Positions 32,573 to 42,694 of a DNA stretch of 42,694 nucleotides are shown here, one piece after another; the first letter of the stretch is position 1; each line of letters begins with the position of its first letter. A program made the translations under genes and the position numbers. Location: assembly GCA_024196135.1 (NCBI GenBank), contig JAMQCK010000184.1:1-42694 (forward strand), written 5' to 3'. A model generated the notes under the pieces. The model was not told the origin of the DNA. It made no database searches and worked only from the letters and a program-made list of their open reading frames with translations. This DNA comes from Pleurotus ostreatus/Saccharomyces cerevisiae fusant. Lineage: Eukaryota; Opisthokonta.

Positions 32573-34355
32573 ATGTCGCCTCGAAGCGCATCACCGTCTC
32601 CTCTTCAGACTCAGGTCGACATTCTATTACAGATCACAGACCTCTTGTCGCCAAAGGATTCGTTGTCCCTCTCCTCGACATGTCGTCAAGTGCGCTGGCT
32701 ACTTCGCCCAATTCTCTTCTCTACATGTCCTTGGAAGAATGACCTGCCTATTCATGAGCCCCCTGAGTCAGTTTGGAACACAATCCGGTGCGACTCCAGC
32801 GCAGAAAGAAATGAAGTGTGTTTCTAATAAAATACTATCGAAGGCACCTATATGTCCAGATCGACGACGATGATTGCGACCTCTACAAGTACCTCACCCA
32901 GCACGATCTCAGCAACATAGAATCTGTCCACTTTCGCGCCACCTTCATCAGCACCTGCATTAGCTACATCGTCAACAACACACCGCGTCTTCATACGCTT
33001 GACCTCAGATTTCTATGCTCCACAATGTACCAAAGGGCGGACCCCATCAACTTCGAAGAACTCGACGCGTTCCCCCCTCTTGTCACTCATCCGCGCGTCC
33101 TCCACTTCTGCTCGCAAACTGAAGGTGCGGGTAGCGGGTTTGCGCCCGACGAATGTACATCCAGGATGCGGGGCACGCGCTTCCCCTTCGCGACTCTCCT
33201 CCACCAACTCGATGTTGGGCAGATTGAGCATCTTGAAGTTGGCGCCGAAGCGCTCAGCCTGCCTTTCGCGGTCACCTATACCTGGTCGTCGCTCCGCGAG
33301 TTGATCATAACCAGAATCCGGATGCATAATGACCCGCAGACTCCGCTCGACGACCCGCGACTCAAAACACCCGCGTCAGCGCACGAAGCAGTACACCTAG
33401 GTACGCTGGTCTGTGCTGCCCCGCAGCTCCGCGTCTTGCGTGTTCGCTGTCATCGCTCGGATCTATATCCCCACGTCCAATGGACCGTCTGGCCACCAGA
33501 CGACCCGCCCCTCCCTTCTAGATCATCTATGCCCGCCATTGAGGAGTTCGAGCTGTACAATCCTTTCGCGACCGATGGGGTGTATAAGTACTTGCCATCG
33601 ACGTTACGGACGCTCTCTCTCCTCAATTATCCCCACGTCCAATGCGCTACCCTCGCAACCGAGGGCTGGGAGATTCAGCCTCCACCATATCCTATGGATG
33701 GTGTGTTGAGGCCCGCAGGTCTCATGCACGCACTAACGGCGGTATCAGCGCCAGAGCTCCGAACTCTGCGCATCTCCTTCCGCGATGTGGACGATACGCG
33801 CCTCTGGACCCGCATCGCAGACTTATTTCCCCTTCTGGAGGTTCTCGAGCTTCACGACGAGATTGGCCCCGGAAGTATCTGGGGTGCGACCAAATTGGTA
33901 TGTTGTTGGCAGGCTCACCCTCGCGTCCACTCACGAACGTCAAGGCATCGTGTGCCCGCGCCCTGAGCTCGCTCTCGCACCTACGGTCCCTGCGTTTGAA
34001 CACTTTCCGAAGAGTGCTTGATGCAGAAGACTGGAAGGGGTACCCGGGCGAAAGGGAAGTCTACGAAACGCCGGATCAGAAGGCACGGGCGGGAATACTC
34101 ATGGAAGATGTCAAATCAGCGCTCTTTGGAGATGATGTCGGCAGCCAAAGTAAGCATGTCGATACGGGACCACCAACTGACCTTACCTCTCGGTGGCCTG
34201 AGCTACGCGACGTGTGGCTACCCACATCTGTGTATCAGTTTCCCTACCGCTCCCGCGTTCCCAGACTTTTCCGACAATGGAAAGTGTATGATGTATACAG
34301 GGATGACTGTGGCCAGAGATACATGCGTCCCAGGTCTAGACACGCCATACCGTGA
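32573..34355 (+). CDS. F-box protein with degenerate leucine-rich C-terminus
   Basis: Three exons (32573-32787, 32844-33897, 33945-34355) give 559 residues. An F-box-like segment near the N-terminus reads QVDILLQITDLLSPKDSLSLSSTCRQVRWLLRP (pieces: DILLQITDLL, LSLSSTCRQV). Irregular leucine-rich stretches follow (LHTLDLRFL, LRELIITRI, LRTLRISFRD, LLEVLELHD, LRSLRLNTFRR). This is the common basidiomycete layout for presumed SCF ubiquitin-ligase adaptors that pick substrates; the substrate is unknown. The start at 32573 lies just before the F-box. Exon junctions were chosen to keep frame. The last 120 bp of exon 3 are duplicated 370 bp downstream. Confidence 0.75.
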
Positions 34356-34558
34356 GCAACTTCCTGCGCGTCATCCAGCATAAGACTGATTACAGGCATA
34401 GCATTCATCATGCAGACTCTTGATCATGAAATCTACCTATCAGACCGACGTTGTATGCTCGACTTCTTTGTTCCCTTATCGTCTATACCTAGTCATAGGC
34501 ACCGTTTAATATTGCTCTATCTACTCTTCCTCTCCCGCGCAAAGTACACGCAGCCTCG

Positions 34559-34765
34559 CAGTGGCCCGAGCTGCGCGACGTATGGCTACCCACATCTATG
34601 TATCAGCTGCCTTACCACCGCGGTGTTTCCAGACTTGTCCGTCATGGGAAAGTATACAATGTTTACCGGACAACAGTGGCCAGCAATATCGTCGGGCCTA
34701 CGTTGGGGCAGCATACTGATCGGATGCTAGAATCTCCCAATGAGGACAGTTCCTACATACAGTAG
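34559..34765 (+). pseudogene. Duplicated 3' end of the neighbouring F-box gene
   Basis: Positions 34562-34690 repeat 34194-34320 of the upstream gene with many substitutions but the same frame: WPELRDVWLPTS is identical in both, followed by similar YQ(F/L)PY and WKVYDVYR / GKVYNVYR stretches. The frame stays open and ends at TAG 34763-34765. No F-box or leucine-rich part precedes it. It is a relic of a second paralogue, or an alternative last exon. Confidence 0.65.
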
Positions 34766-35732
34766 CTCCACTCTACAACCTATGCTCACTAGGCTGCCAA
34801 TGTACGTACTCTTCGGTTGACCCTCATAGCCTGTCATGAGGAGTTGGAATGCGACCTCTTGCAACGCGAGACAGAAATGTGATGCGAACGCCGACTCGTA
34901 TGGGATTCCCGCTACCATTTATGGTAGTGGGTCTTAGGGATGAAGCGCAAAAACCGCAATGGCCCCGTCTCGCGAACTTTGGTAACCCCTCACGTGCCGG
35001 CACATGACAGGGCCTTCCGTGGTCTCGACTCTTCGGCGTCGGCCGAGCGCACTGTGGCTCTTTCATCCACCTCCATTTCGCTGTATAGTATTCAAGCAGA
35101 GAATATGTCGAGTGCCTATCCATTTTCTGTGATTCCGTAACATGGCTCCTCTCAGACAATTTAGTCGTACTCCCAATCGTGGAGAAATACCATCTCATCA
35201 CGGACTGACGCCGTCGGGGCTCGAACGGCGTTTGGAGGCGCGAGTACGCACTGGCGGGCTCACCGGATGCGACGCCACAAGTGTCGGTCTTTGCAACGAG
35301 CGATACGTTGACGTCGGGACAGGCAAGGTCGAGTGATTGTATGAGAACTAGTGACCGGGGTACTAGAGAACTTGGGAGGCACACAAGTCACTCACTCACA
35401 AGCCAGCTGAGTCCACACACAACAAATTCCTCGTTGAAATGCTGTATGGTAGCGGGCCCTGCCGTGAAACGGCCTTTCAGAGTTATAGAAGCTTCGCCTA
35501 TGAATGACTGGATCGAACAATGCTCCCCTTTGCAAACACGAGTTAATCATGTGATCGTGTGATCCCGATGCTCGGACCCGCACGCGATGAATCACGGTCA
35601 CGCTGTGCTTGTATGTTGCGGTTGTGTTGTCGTCCTGCGCTCTGTCAGAACCGTCATCTAGATCAGTCTTCATCCCCTCTGTTCTATCAAATCCCCTTCG
35701 ACGGGCCTACTTTCGACTCATCCTCGACTGCG
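34766..35732. other. Intergenic, no gene supported
   Basis: A 186-codon minus frame (34824-35384) is open but shows no similarity, no sensible start context and a composition unlike neighbouring genes. The ~100 bp before 35733 are probably the promoter and leader of the F-box/zinc gene. Confidence 0.4.
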
Positions 35733-38134
35733 ATGGCTGCCAATAAGCGAACACGCAGGCAGAAGAGACGCGCTTCGGATGCTACACCACCCGACCCATC
35801 ACCTAAGAAGCGCGTCAAAAGGCGGAGGATCGTGGGCGGGAATCTAGAGCAACAAGGCCACTTGAATGGAATGCCCTATGACCTGCTGTACGAGGTGCGT
35901 GTTCGTCTATGAGGAAAGCGCTTGTTCGAACTAATCAAGCGCTCTGCAGATCTTCGAGTATCTGCATCCCGCCGATCTCCTCAGCATTGCGCAGACATCG
36001 AAGCCCCTCCGCTCCCTCGTCATGGATAGATCTTTTGCCCCTGTCTGGAGGGCATGCATGCAAAGAATCCCAGAACTACCTCCCAAGCCCGAGCATCTCG
36101 ACGAGCCCGACTACGTCAACAAGGTCTATGGGGATCACTGCAGCGTATGTCTTCTGGTCATCCGTGCCCTCTCGATCCCCTTTCTCATGGACTATGAACC
36201 AGTTCTGCTCTTCGCCCAATTGGTCAACGGTAGCATGGTCTCTGATGCTGCGCTTCTGCAAGCAATGTCTCCTTGAGAAGTGAGTGATCGTACTCAAGTC
36301 CTGACTTCCAATCTGATGTTTTGAACTCAGATTCACGGAGGTGAACCTCTTCTCGCAGAACCACAAGACGCCGGCTCTGCTTCTGGAGAAGCATGTGAAT
36401 GACTTTGTCCCCATGATATACATCAGCTGTAAGGGCCCGAATCTACGGCCTTCCCGCATCTCTGCTAACATCCCGTCGCCCATAGCTCGCCTGTATATCC
36501 TCACTGACGATCTCAAGAAGTTCAACAAGGAGTACATGGCCGTTCGCTCACAACAGGACAAGTTCCAGCAGTGGGTGAACCAGCGAGTGACCGCAGTGAA
36601 GAGCAATATCGCCGTAAGTGTACGCCTCCACGAGCCGTCATCTGGTACTAATGCTGAGCATGCAGTTCGGCGAACAGTGCGGTGCGGCGCGCAAGCATCA
36701 CGACACCGCCGAAGACCGCAAGCTTCAAGCCATTCGCGACGCGCGCTACAACCAGTTCGTTGTTTTGCCCCTCATGCAAAATCCGCTCACATCTTCACAG
36801 AATCGTTGCTGAGATCAAGAAGTCAGAGATCAAGGTCGAGCTCAAGTACGCTCAGAGTGCGCTGGAAGAGCACCCGCTCGTCAACAAGGCGCAGCCCCTT
36901 ACGGACGATCGTCAGTCCATATGCCTCTTGTTCATTCATGCGTAAGAACTAACTCACCCTCTAGAGCTTCCCATCGTCGTCGCAGAGCTCTTTGAGTTCC
37001 TCGAAGAGCACAAAAAGGAGCGTCTCGAGAAGGTCCGCTTGCAGAACCTCACCGGCCTCTGCTCCAATGTCTACCGCGACTACACGTACCACATCAGCAA
37101 GATCCGACCCGACAGCATATGTATGCCCATCTGCGACCTCCTCCTCACGCCTCCGTATCAGGCGTATATCCACTACACACCCGACAAGCCCCTCGGCCGC
37201 CGCCCCGAACACAAGGAAATTACTGAGCTCTCGAAGAAGTGGCGCGAGGCGAAGGACATTGAGCTGGCCAACATCGTGGCGAAGGCGCTCAAGAAGAAGC
37301 CCGCAGACGTCCAATTCGTCAATCTGGCCACGACGTTCTTCCAGTGCAAGATGGACTCGGATCCGAAGAGGTCAGACGATACGCACACGATCGGCTACCC
37401 GCATATCTTGGTTACCGAGTACGCGACGTGTCCGCACTACGGGGACGACAAGCGCGATGAGCTTGTCTACGTTATGGACGAGACGCCGTGGAACTTTCAA
37501 GGCGAACGCGTCGTGTTTGACGCTGTTGCCCACAAGCTTGCGCGGGATGTTGTCCATCTCGCTGGTCTCGACCCCGACAAGGCTACCAGAGTGGACATGG
37601 ACGCACGAGACGCCTGGTTCGTCTGCACTGGATGCAGCAAGCGCGGTTACCGCCGCGTGATGCAGTGGTACCAAGCGGTGAGTTGTGCTCGCTAGCGTCC
37701 CTAGGTCATTGACTGAATGTCGTCCCAGATCCGCCACATTCGTCCGGCCGCAGACCACTGGAAGGGCCTTTGCGAGAGCGGCAAACCCGCTCTTCAAGTT
37801 CTTGACGAGAAGGATGCTGTACGAGCCGCCGTCGTCAAGGCCGACCAGTGGAACGTGCCGGGTTTGGCTCGCAAAGACCGTCGGCGTGGACGCGCTGCAG
37901 AGGATGCTCCAAAGTCTACCTCGGTACGCATGATGTGCAACCATTGCCGCCATATCGTGCACTCAGAGGCTGCGCTCGAGCATATGGTAGAGAAGTCAGT
38001 CTAGCGTTTGCCGCCTCCTTCTACCGAAAACTGATCTGTGTCGCCCTAGGCACAAAATCGCTCAGGTCAGCGCCAAAGACCTTGTGATTCCTCTGGACAA
38101 GCCCGACGTTTGGGAATATGTCCTCACGAAGTAA
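35733..38134 (+). CDS. F-box protein with CxxC/CxxC zinc-site motif, full-length paralogue
   Basis: Ten exons (35733-35894, 35950-36144, 36203-36279, 36331-36428, 36486-36613, 36666-36754, 36801-36910, 36965-37677, 37729-37994, 38050-38134) encode 640 residues. A basic N-tail (KRTRRQKRRAS, KKRVKRRR) resembles a nuclear signal. The F-box is LNGMPYDLLYEIFEYLHPADLL... A C118xxC121 (HCSFC) and C138xxC141 (RFCKQC) pair then forms a likely zinc site. A long helical, charged middle follows. Near the C-terminus CNHCRHIVHSEAALEHMVEKH looks like a second zinc finger (C2H2 spacing); split: CNHCRHIVHS and EHMVEKH. It is probably an SCF substrate adaptor; target unknown. Its neighbour at 38660 is a shortened paralogue with the same intron pattern. 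Confidence 0.85.
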
Positions 38135-38659
38135 AGACTTGAGGATCGGCCGGCGCTCGCGCAAGTTTGCCGCCCATTGGCATGTTTGAGTCGCTTGCGA
38201 TGGCTCTTCCTCTCGACACGTTTTCTCTTCTATCTGCGCGTGATGTTTTATCGGCGTGACTCTCAGAAGGTGCTGGCCTGTGGTCCTGTAGTATGCGATG
38301 TATCGTCGTCTATCGAACACTGGCTCCTCCCACATGTATGCTCTACTTCTACGCAATACTCAGTATAGAAAGCTTGATTGTCCAAGTGAATAAATGCTGG
38401 TAACGGCCCGGATTACGTTCTGGTTGGTCACTGTGGATCCCCTCAGCGCTTGCCGGGCCCCATTTGATCCCGTTCGGGCGTTGCCGACTTGATTGTGGCG
38501 GTGACGCGTGCCTGCGTCCTGCGTTCATCTTTGGTGAAGTAGCATCTACGCCTCGTGTGCTTTTCTGCATCTGCCTTGGCCGCACTCAGGTCGCTTTCTT
38601 ATCGCTTGAACCTACATATCACGAATCCTTTGCGGGCATCCACGTCAGCCTCGGGTACT
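38135..38659. other. Intergenic between the two F-box/zinc paralogues
   Basis: 525 bp without a gene. AATAAA at about 38386-38391 could end the upstream transcript; the rest is presumably the downstream promoter. Confidence 0.4.
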
Positions 38660-40764
38660 ATGGCACAGTCAACAGCCCGCACGCCTGAATCTGAACCAGT
38701 CGTGGGCTCTAGCGCCCGACGAAAGCGAGACGCCGATACGAACGAAGAACTCAGAGACGAGGAGGAAGGATCTATACCGCGACGAACCAAGCGGAGGAGA
38801 AAAACGCGTGAAGCCGACGTGTCGGAGGCCGTGTCCTTTGACGAGATGGGAGGAGCGTCAACCAGCGCGGAGGGGAATGCGACCTCAATTCCTGCAAAGA
38901 AAAGAAAGGCGCCAGCCAGTACGAAGAAGGGCAAGGCCTCTGCCAACTCGCAGCCGCAGCGCCGACGTGTCAAGGGTAGTCTCGAACGTCTTACCGACAT
39001 GCCCTTTGACATACTACTTGAGGTTGGTAATCTCTGATTCTAATCTTCACCACCCGGCCTACCAGATCTCGCCTTGAACCCACTACACTCCCTCAGATGT
39101 ATGCGTACTAACCTCAATCCAGATCTTCTCCCAGCTCGACCCCGCGTCCCTCCTCAGCATCACGCGGACCACAAAGGTCCTGCGCGCCCTCCTGCTCGAC
39201 AAATCTACAATCCAAATCTGGCGAGACAGCCTTAGCAGAGTCGAAGGTGAGCGCATGCCCCCCGTTTTGTCACTTTCTGGCCACTCTCGCCAATACCTAC
39301 CTCGCACTCACCCCGCCGCCCAGGCGCCCCCGGCACCCATATCCCCGAAACCCCAGGATCAGGACCGCCCGGCTCGTCCATGCAGCTCCCCGACGACCTC
39401 TCCGAGCCCGCCTTCACCGCGCTCGCCTTCGGCCACCACTGCCAGTTCTGCGCCTCTCCGCACGGGACGCAGGTCCTCTGGACGGCGCGGTTGCGTTATT
39501 GCAAGAAGTGTATTCCTGAGCAGTGAGCGTGGCCTTCATATCTAAGCTTCCTCCCTCGCTCTTCAACATGCGAACAATACACGCACGCAAAAATACTCAA
39601 CTACCTTCAGCTTCATCCACGCCCCCGCCTCCGGCGACATGAACAAGTTCGCGTTCAAGTACCCAATCCTACGCAAGCCTATAGAGGCGCGAGAAATGCT
39701 CCCGAGCATCGAGTGGAAGAGTAAGTCGTCACATTGCCCGCGCTTTACGACCAGTCACTCGCTCTCCGACCCACCTCACACCCCCTACCCTCCATCCCGC
39801 GCGCTTCACTACCCTTCTCTCCGCTTCTCTTCGCTTCACGACCGGTCTCCCCGCTTTACGACTGGTTAATGCTAACGATATCTCGGCTCCAGAAAGCCCC
39901 TTTTACTTCCCCAAACCCCACGTTGAGCGCCTGAACGCCGAATACATGTCACTCACGGGCGACCCCGATGCGCTTGCGAAGTGGAAGAAGGAGAAGAAGG
40001 CGGAGTATGGGGAGGCGGAGGAGGTGAGTTGGGCGTTCTTGACTCCGCTAGTGACTCTCGACCCCGCTACTGTCTCTCGACTCCGCTAGTGTCTCTCGAC
40101 CCCGCTAGTGACTCTCAGCCCAGACCTCCTAGGCATATGTATCGGTGTTGTATATTCACTCACATCCGTCCAGTTCTCCAACCGCTGCGAGCTTATGGAA
40201 GCCATACTATCCGAACAACGCATCAAGAAGCAGGGGGAGATGCGCAAGGCGAGGCAGGCGAGGTCAGCATCTTCTTCCCGTGCCTTTCTTCCTCAACGTG
40301 TGCATTACCACATACGACTTCAGCCGTTCATCATACTAACCCTCCCACCACAGCATCGAATCCCGCCTCCGCGCCCTCGGCCTAGGCGCCGACTTCGACT
40401 ACGCGAAGAGTCGCGTTATGCTCGAGGGAATGCCCCATTGGAAGAAGACGCAGCCGGAGATGTCGGACAAAGGTGCGTGCTGGCGAGCTCAACGCTTTTT
40501 GTCGTCTATCTGCCCGACTTGTTCCACGCATTGGCATCGCTTGCCTGACCATCCTCACCGCTTGCCTGACCACACATCGCTTGCTCGCACCACCCCACCG
40601 CGCGGTAGATTTCTGACTTTGGCCTTACAGCCTGGTCCCAAATACAGCCCTCCATCCTCGCATTCATGCAGCAGGTCAAGACGGACAGGCTTGAGCGCGC
40701 GCGCTTGGACGAGGAGCGGGAGCGGAGACTGGAATATAAGGCTAAGTATCCGGTCTGGGAGTGA
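38660..40764 (+). CDS. F-box/CxxC zinc-site protein, C-terminally shortened paralogue
   Basis: Eight exons (38660-39022, 39123-39246, 39324-39522, 39611-39720, 39893-40023, 40174-40262, 40354-40472, 40631-40764) give 422 residues. The basic Ser/Lys/Arg-rich N-tail is followed by the F-box (LTDMPFDILLEIFSQLDPASLL), then C202xxC205 (HCQFC) and C222xxC225 (RYCKKC), then helical charged segments (HVERLNAEYMSL, LMEAILSEQRIKKQGEM). It stops at KYPVWE, at the position matching about residue 345 of the upstream paralogue, so the whole C-terminal part with the second zinc motif is missing. A donor-like GTGAGG overlaps the stop, but no downstream exon was found. Introns 4, 5 and 7 carry tandem repeats. 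Confidence 0.8.
40041..40116. repeat. 19 bp x 4 minisatellite inside an intron
   Basis: Four head-to-tail units of GA(C/T)(T/C)CCGCTA(G/C)TG-type sequence (for example GACTCCGCTAGTGACTCTC) fill half of intron 5 of the shortened F-box gene. The units differ at one to three positions. Confidence 0.85.
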
Positions 40765-40859
40765 GGGGGGAGGAAGAAGATGGCGGAGGGGGGAAGGGGT
40801 GAGGGGGAGGGGAGGACGGGGGTGAGATGGATGGGAGAAGGGGGTGAAGATGGATGGGT

Positions 40860-40917
40860 GGGAAGAGAGCGAGAACGGTGGGAAGGGGTGGGAAGAGAGC
40901 GAGAACGGTGGGAAGGG
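40860..40917. repeat. 30 bp direct tandem duplication
   Basis: Two adjacent, virtually identical ~30 bp units of GGGAAGAGAGCGAGAACGGT plus GGGAAGGGGT (40860-40889 and 40890-40917). Confidence 0.85.
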
Positions 40918-41075
40918 AACTTGGAGGCGACGTACGCAGCAAAGAGTAGGCCGGAATGAAACACCCCCGGATCACCCTCGCGCTCACCATCTCCGGACCC
41001 GTATGGGGACGCGGCGCCCGACGTCGACGGCGAGCCTCCAAAAGCCTTTATTGTACCTGGTACGTGATACGGCCC

Positions 41076-41145
41076 ATCCACTCCCTCCACGATGCGGCGG
41101 ATCCACTCCCTCCACGATGCGGCGGATCCCTCCTCACGATGCGGC
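41076..41145. repeat. 25 bp tandem repeat (2.8 copies)
   Basis: The units ATCCACTCCCTCCACGATGC-GGCGG at 41076-41100 and 41101-41125 are identical; a third, shortened unit ends at about 41145. Scattered CACGATGCGGC-like pieces follow to 41230. Confidence 0.85.
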
Positions 41146-41579
41146 ATGCCCCCGCTCATATTGCAACGTCCGATTCTTCGCGATACCTTCGCTCACTTCA
41201 CAATGCGGCGTCCACCCTTCACGATGCGCCGCGCGTTCCCTCTGTTCCAACACAGCGTTCCTTGCGGTTGGACCCACCGTGAGCCCTTCGCTGCTTGATC
41301 ATCTGTACACTCGGCCTGATCATCTATTGAGTCGGTCTAATTCGACCATTATGCAGCCGATCCTCCGCAAGACCTGTGTCGACCTCCGCAAGGTCCTCTC
41401 CAGTCCTCCGCAAGACTACGTCGTCCTCAAACAGGTCTCCCTCAAGACTGATTCAAGCAGTAGCAGTTGAAGCACCGGACGCAGGACCTTCATACACCGG
41501 ACGCAGGACCTCCAAGCACCGGACGCGGCTCACTCAGCCAGGAACCTCCGGCAGCAGCCTTTTTCCCGCCGAGGAGAGC

Positions 41580-41592
41580 GATCGTATATAAG
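41580..41592 (+). promoter_or_regulatory. TATA box of the secreted-protein gene
   Basis: GATCGTATATAAG lies 108 bp upstream of the ATG at 41700, with a CT-rich stretch in between. It is the same 13-mer as at 17273-17285. Confidence 0.6.
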
Positions 41593-41699
41593 AGCAATTC
41601 ACCCTCGAACAAGACGCCAGCTCCTCGACAGTCAGGCTTCACCTAACTCTTTTCCAACACTCAGAACCTCATCCACGACACGCGCTTGAAACTCTGGCC

Positions 41700-42694
41700 A
41701 TGTTCGCTACCCTCCTCCCCCTCACCCTCCTCGCCACCACCCTCACCCGCGCCTCCCCCCTCGAGGAGCGCAGCACCTCCCCCCTCGAGGATCGAAGCGC
41801 CTCCCCCCTCCAAAAGCGCGCCGGCATCTGCGACTCGGCGCCCCTCGACGCGCCCGCGGTGGAGATCTCGCAGCACGGGGATTGTGAGTGAGCTCTCCTA
41901 CTCCCGTTCGGCTGTCTTTCGACTGGCCGTTCGGCTGTCTTTTCGACGACTGCTTCTACGCACTCATTTCCTCTCCTGACCGCCCGAACGGTCGATTCTT
42001 TCGCATGTCGACGGCTCGGGTGTATGCACGGTGCCCGACGGCTCGGTTGTATGCACGGTGCCCGACGGCTCGGTTGTATGCACGGTGCCCGACGGCTCGG
42101 TTGTATGCACGGTGCCCGACGCCTCGGTTGTATGCACGATGCCCGACGGATTACTCTTTCGACTCGAGATCCCCCTCCCGACGACTGACTGACATACCCT
42201 GCAGCGAGCAAGGTCTGGTGGGTGCGCGACACCAGCGACTACTTCTTCGATTACGTCGACTTGGCGGTGCGTCTGAGCTCTGCTCCTTCCTCTGCCGCGC
42301 GTGAGGGAACCTCCACCCTCTCTCCCTCCACCCTCCTCCCCTCCTCTCCCCCGCCCTCCTCCCCTACTATCCCTCTGCCCTCCTCACCCCACCCCTTCCC
42401 TCTGCCCTTCACCCACATTCACCCTCCCTCTCTTCATCTCCCTCAACAAAGAGTTTAACAAAACTCTAACCCCCTCTCCCCGCCCTCAACGCCAACTCTA
42501 ACCCCACCCCCCCCTAGCCCGAATCCACCAACGCCACGCAGCACATCTACCACACCTGGTACCTCCAGCGCGTCAACACGCAGTACGACTTTGTGCGGTA
42601 CGATGACCAGTTTGCGGTGGTGGTGAGTTTCCGCGCTCCAGTTTTCTCGTCCGCGCTCTAGCTTTCTCGTCCTTCTTATCGCCCTCTTCCTTCC
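41700..42694 (+). CDS. Secreted protein with Kex2-type propeptide (3' partial)
   Basis: Exons 41700-41883, 42205-42266 and 42518-42622 are visible; the gene continues past the window edge. A signal peptide (MFATLLPLTLLATTLTRAS) precedes three near-repeats, SPLEERST, SPLEDRSA and SPLQKR, encoded by a 24 bp tandem repeat and ending in a Lys-Arg kexin site. The presumed mature part begins AGICDSAPLDAPAVEISQHGD and continues VWWVRDTSDYFFDYVDLA and PESTNATQHIYHTWYLQRV. The NAT sequon suggests N-glycosylation. I do not recognise the family. Introns 1 (321 nt) and 2 (251 nt) are far longer than the usual ~50 nt here, and the first is filled by a minisatellite. Intron 3 also begins with a tandem repeat. 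Confidence 0.75.
41752..41819 (+). repeat. 24 bp coding tandem repeat in exon 1
   Basis: CCTCCCCCCTCGAGGA-type units start at 41752, 41776 and 41800 (the third is partial) and encode SPLEERST/SPLEDRSA/SPLQKR in the propeptide. Confidence 0.8.
42014..42148. repeat. 27 bp x 5 minisatellite in intron 1 of the secreted-protein gene
   Basis: Five contiguous units of GCTCGGTTGTATGCACGGTG-CCCGACG at 42014, 42041, 42068, 42095 and 42122. Units 2-4 are identical; the first and last differ by one or two bases. There are no spacers, so it is not a CRISPR array. Confidence 0.92.
42631..42670. repeat. 20 bp tandem duplication in intron 3
   Basis: CCGCGCTCCAGTTTTCTCGT (42631-42650) and CCGCGCTCTAGCTTTCTCGT (42651-42670) are adjacent, differing at two positions, a few bases after the GTGAGT donor. 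Confidence 0.85.

Larger units (their letters stand above)
40765..41579. other. Repeat-rich intergenic region
   Basis: A G-rich purine tract (40762-40860) is followed by several tandem repeats annotated separately, and by CACCGGACGCAGGACCT-type units at about 41474-41527 (three copies). No gene is supported; the long open frames here are translations of repeats. Confidence 0.5.

Noticed and set aside
34824..35384. 186-codon minus-strand frame
   Set aside because: No similarity, mixed composition and no splice or promoter support.
42014..42148. Regular repeats that might suggest a CRISPR array
   Set aside because: The units are contiguous without spacers and the DNA is eukaryotic; it is a minisatellite.

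Overview
The window is nuclear DNA from a filamentous basidiomycete, most likely a mushroom-forming Agaricomycete and possibly a polypore. The evidence is the many canonical GT..AG introns of about 46-60 nt, high GC, compact gene spacing, and gene families typical of that group: F-box/CxxC proteins, GH35 and GH71 enzymes, hAT elements, and an RNA polymerase I subunit split by five micro-introns. The species cannot be named from sequence alone.

The window has two compartments. Positions 1 to about 14.9 kb are gene-poor and repeat-rich. In order they hold: a ~0.98 kb non-autonomous element with ~50 bp inverted ends; a strong cruciform; a 3'-truncated hAT element whose transposase is still cleanly spliceable but has lost one catalytic acid and its C-terminus; a tRNA-Ser-like relic with an intron; a broken copy of a basidiomycete repeat-family ORF; a dead GH71 (alpha-1,3-glucanase) gene; and a ~330 bp repeat present twice in inverted orientation, 3.1 kb apart, whose left copy shows CpG decay. 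No convincing intact host gene was found here.

From 14.9 kb to the right edge the DNA is gene-dense. YOP1 (ER membrane shaping, minus) and OST5/TMEM258 (oligosaccharyltransferase subunit, plus) diverge from a ~265 bp promoter. OST5 converges on RPA12 (RNA polymerase I subunit, minus) with 30 bp between stop codons. Next come a disordered hypothetical protein, a KCS1-type inositol hexakisphosphate kinase, a DBF2/Sid2-type NDR kinase of the mitotic-exit/septation pathway, an ArfGAP (minus), and a 19-exon secreted GH35 beta-galactosidase. The last 10 kb holds an F-box gene with a duplicated 3' end, two tandem F-box proteins with CxxC/CxxC zinc-site motifs (the second lacks the C-terminal third to half), and the first three exons of a secreted protein that runs off the window. 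Nearly every intron and spacer from 39.7 kb to the end carries young-looking minisatellites.

Most genes here were rebuilt by joining exons by eye at GT..AG sites while keeping the reading frame. The exon structures are therefore predictions, although the conserved domains they restore make them strong. No operon-like or defence-system cassette was seen. The least explained features are the intronic minisatellite cluster at 40-42.7 kb, the shortened F-box/zinc paralogue and the inverted 330 bp repeats.
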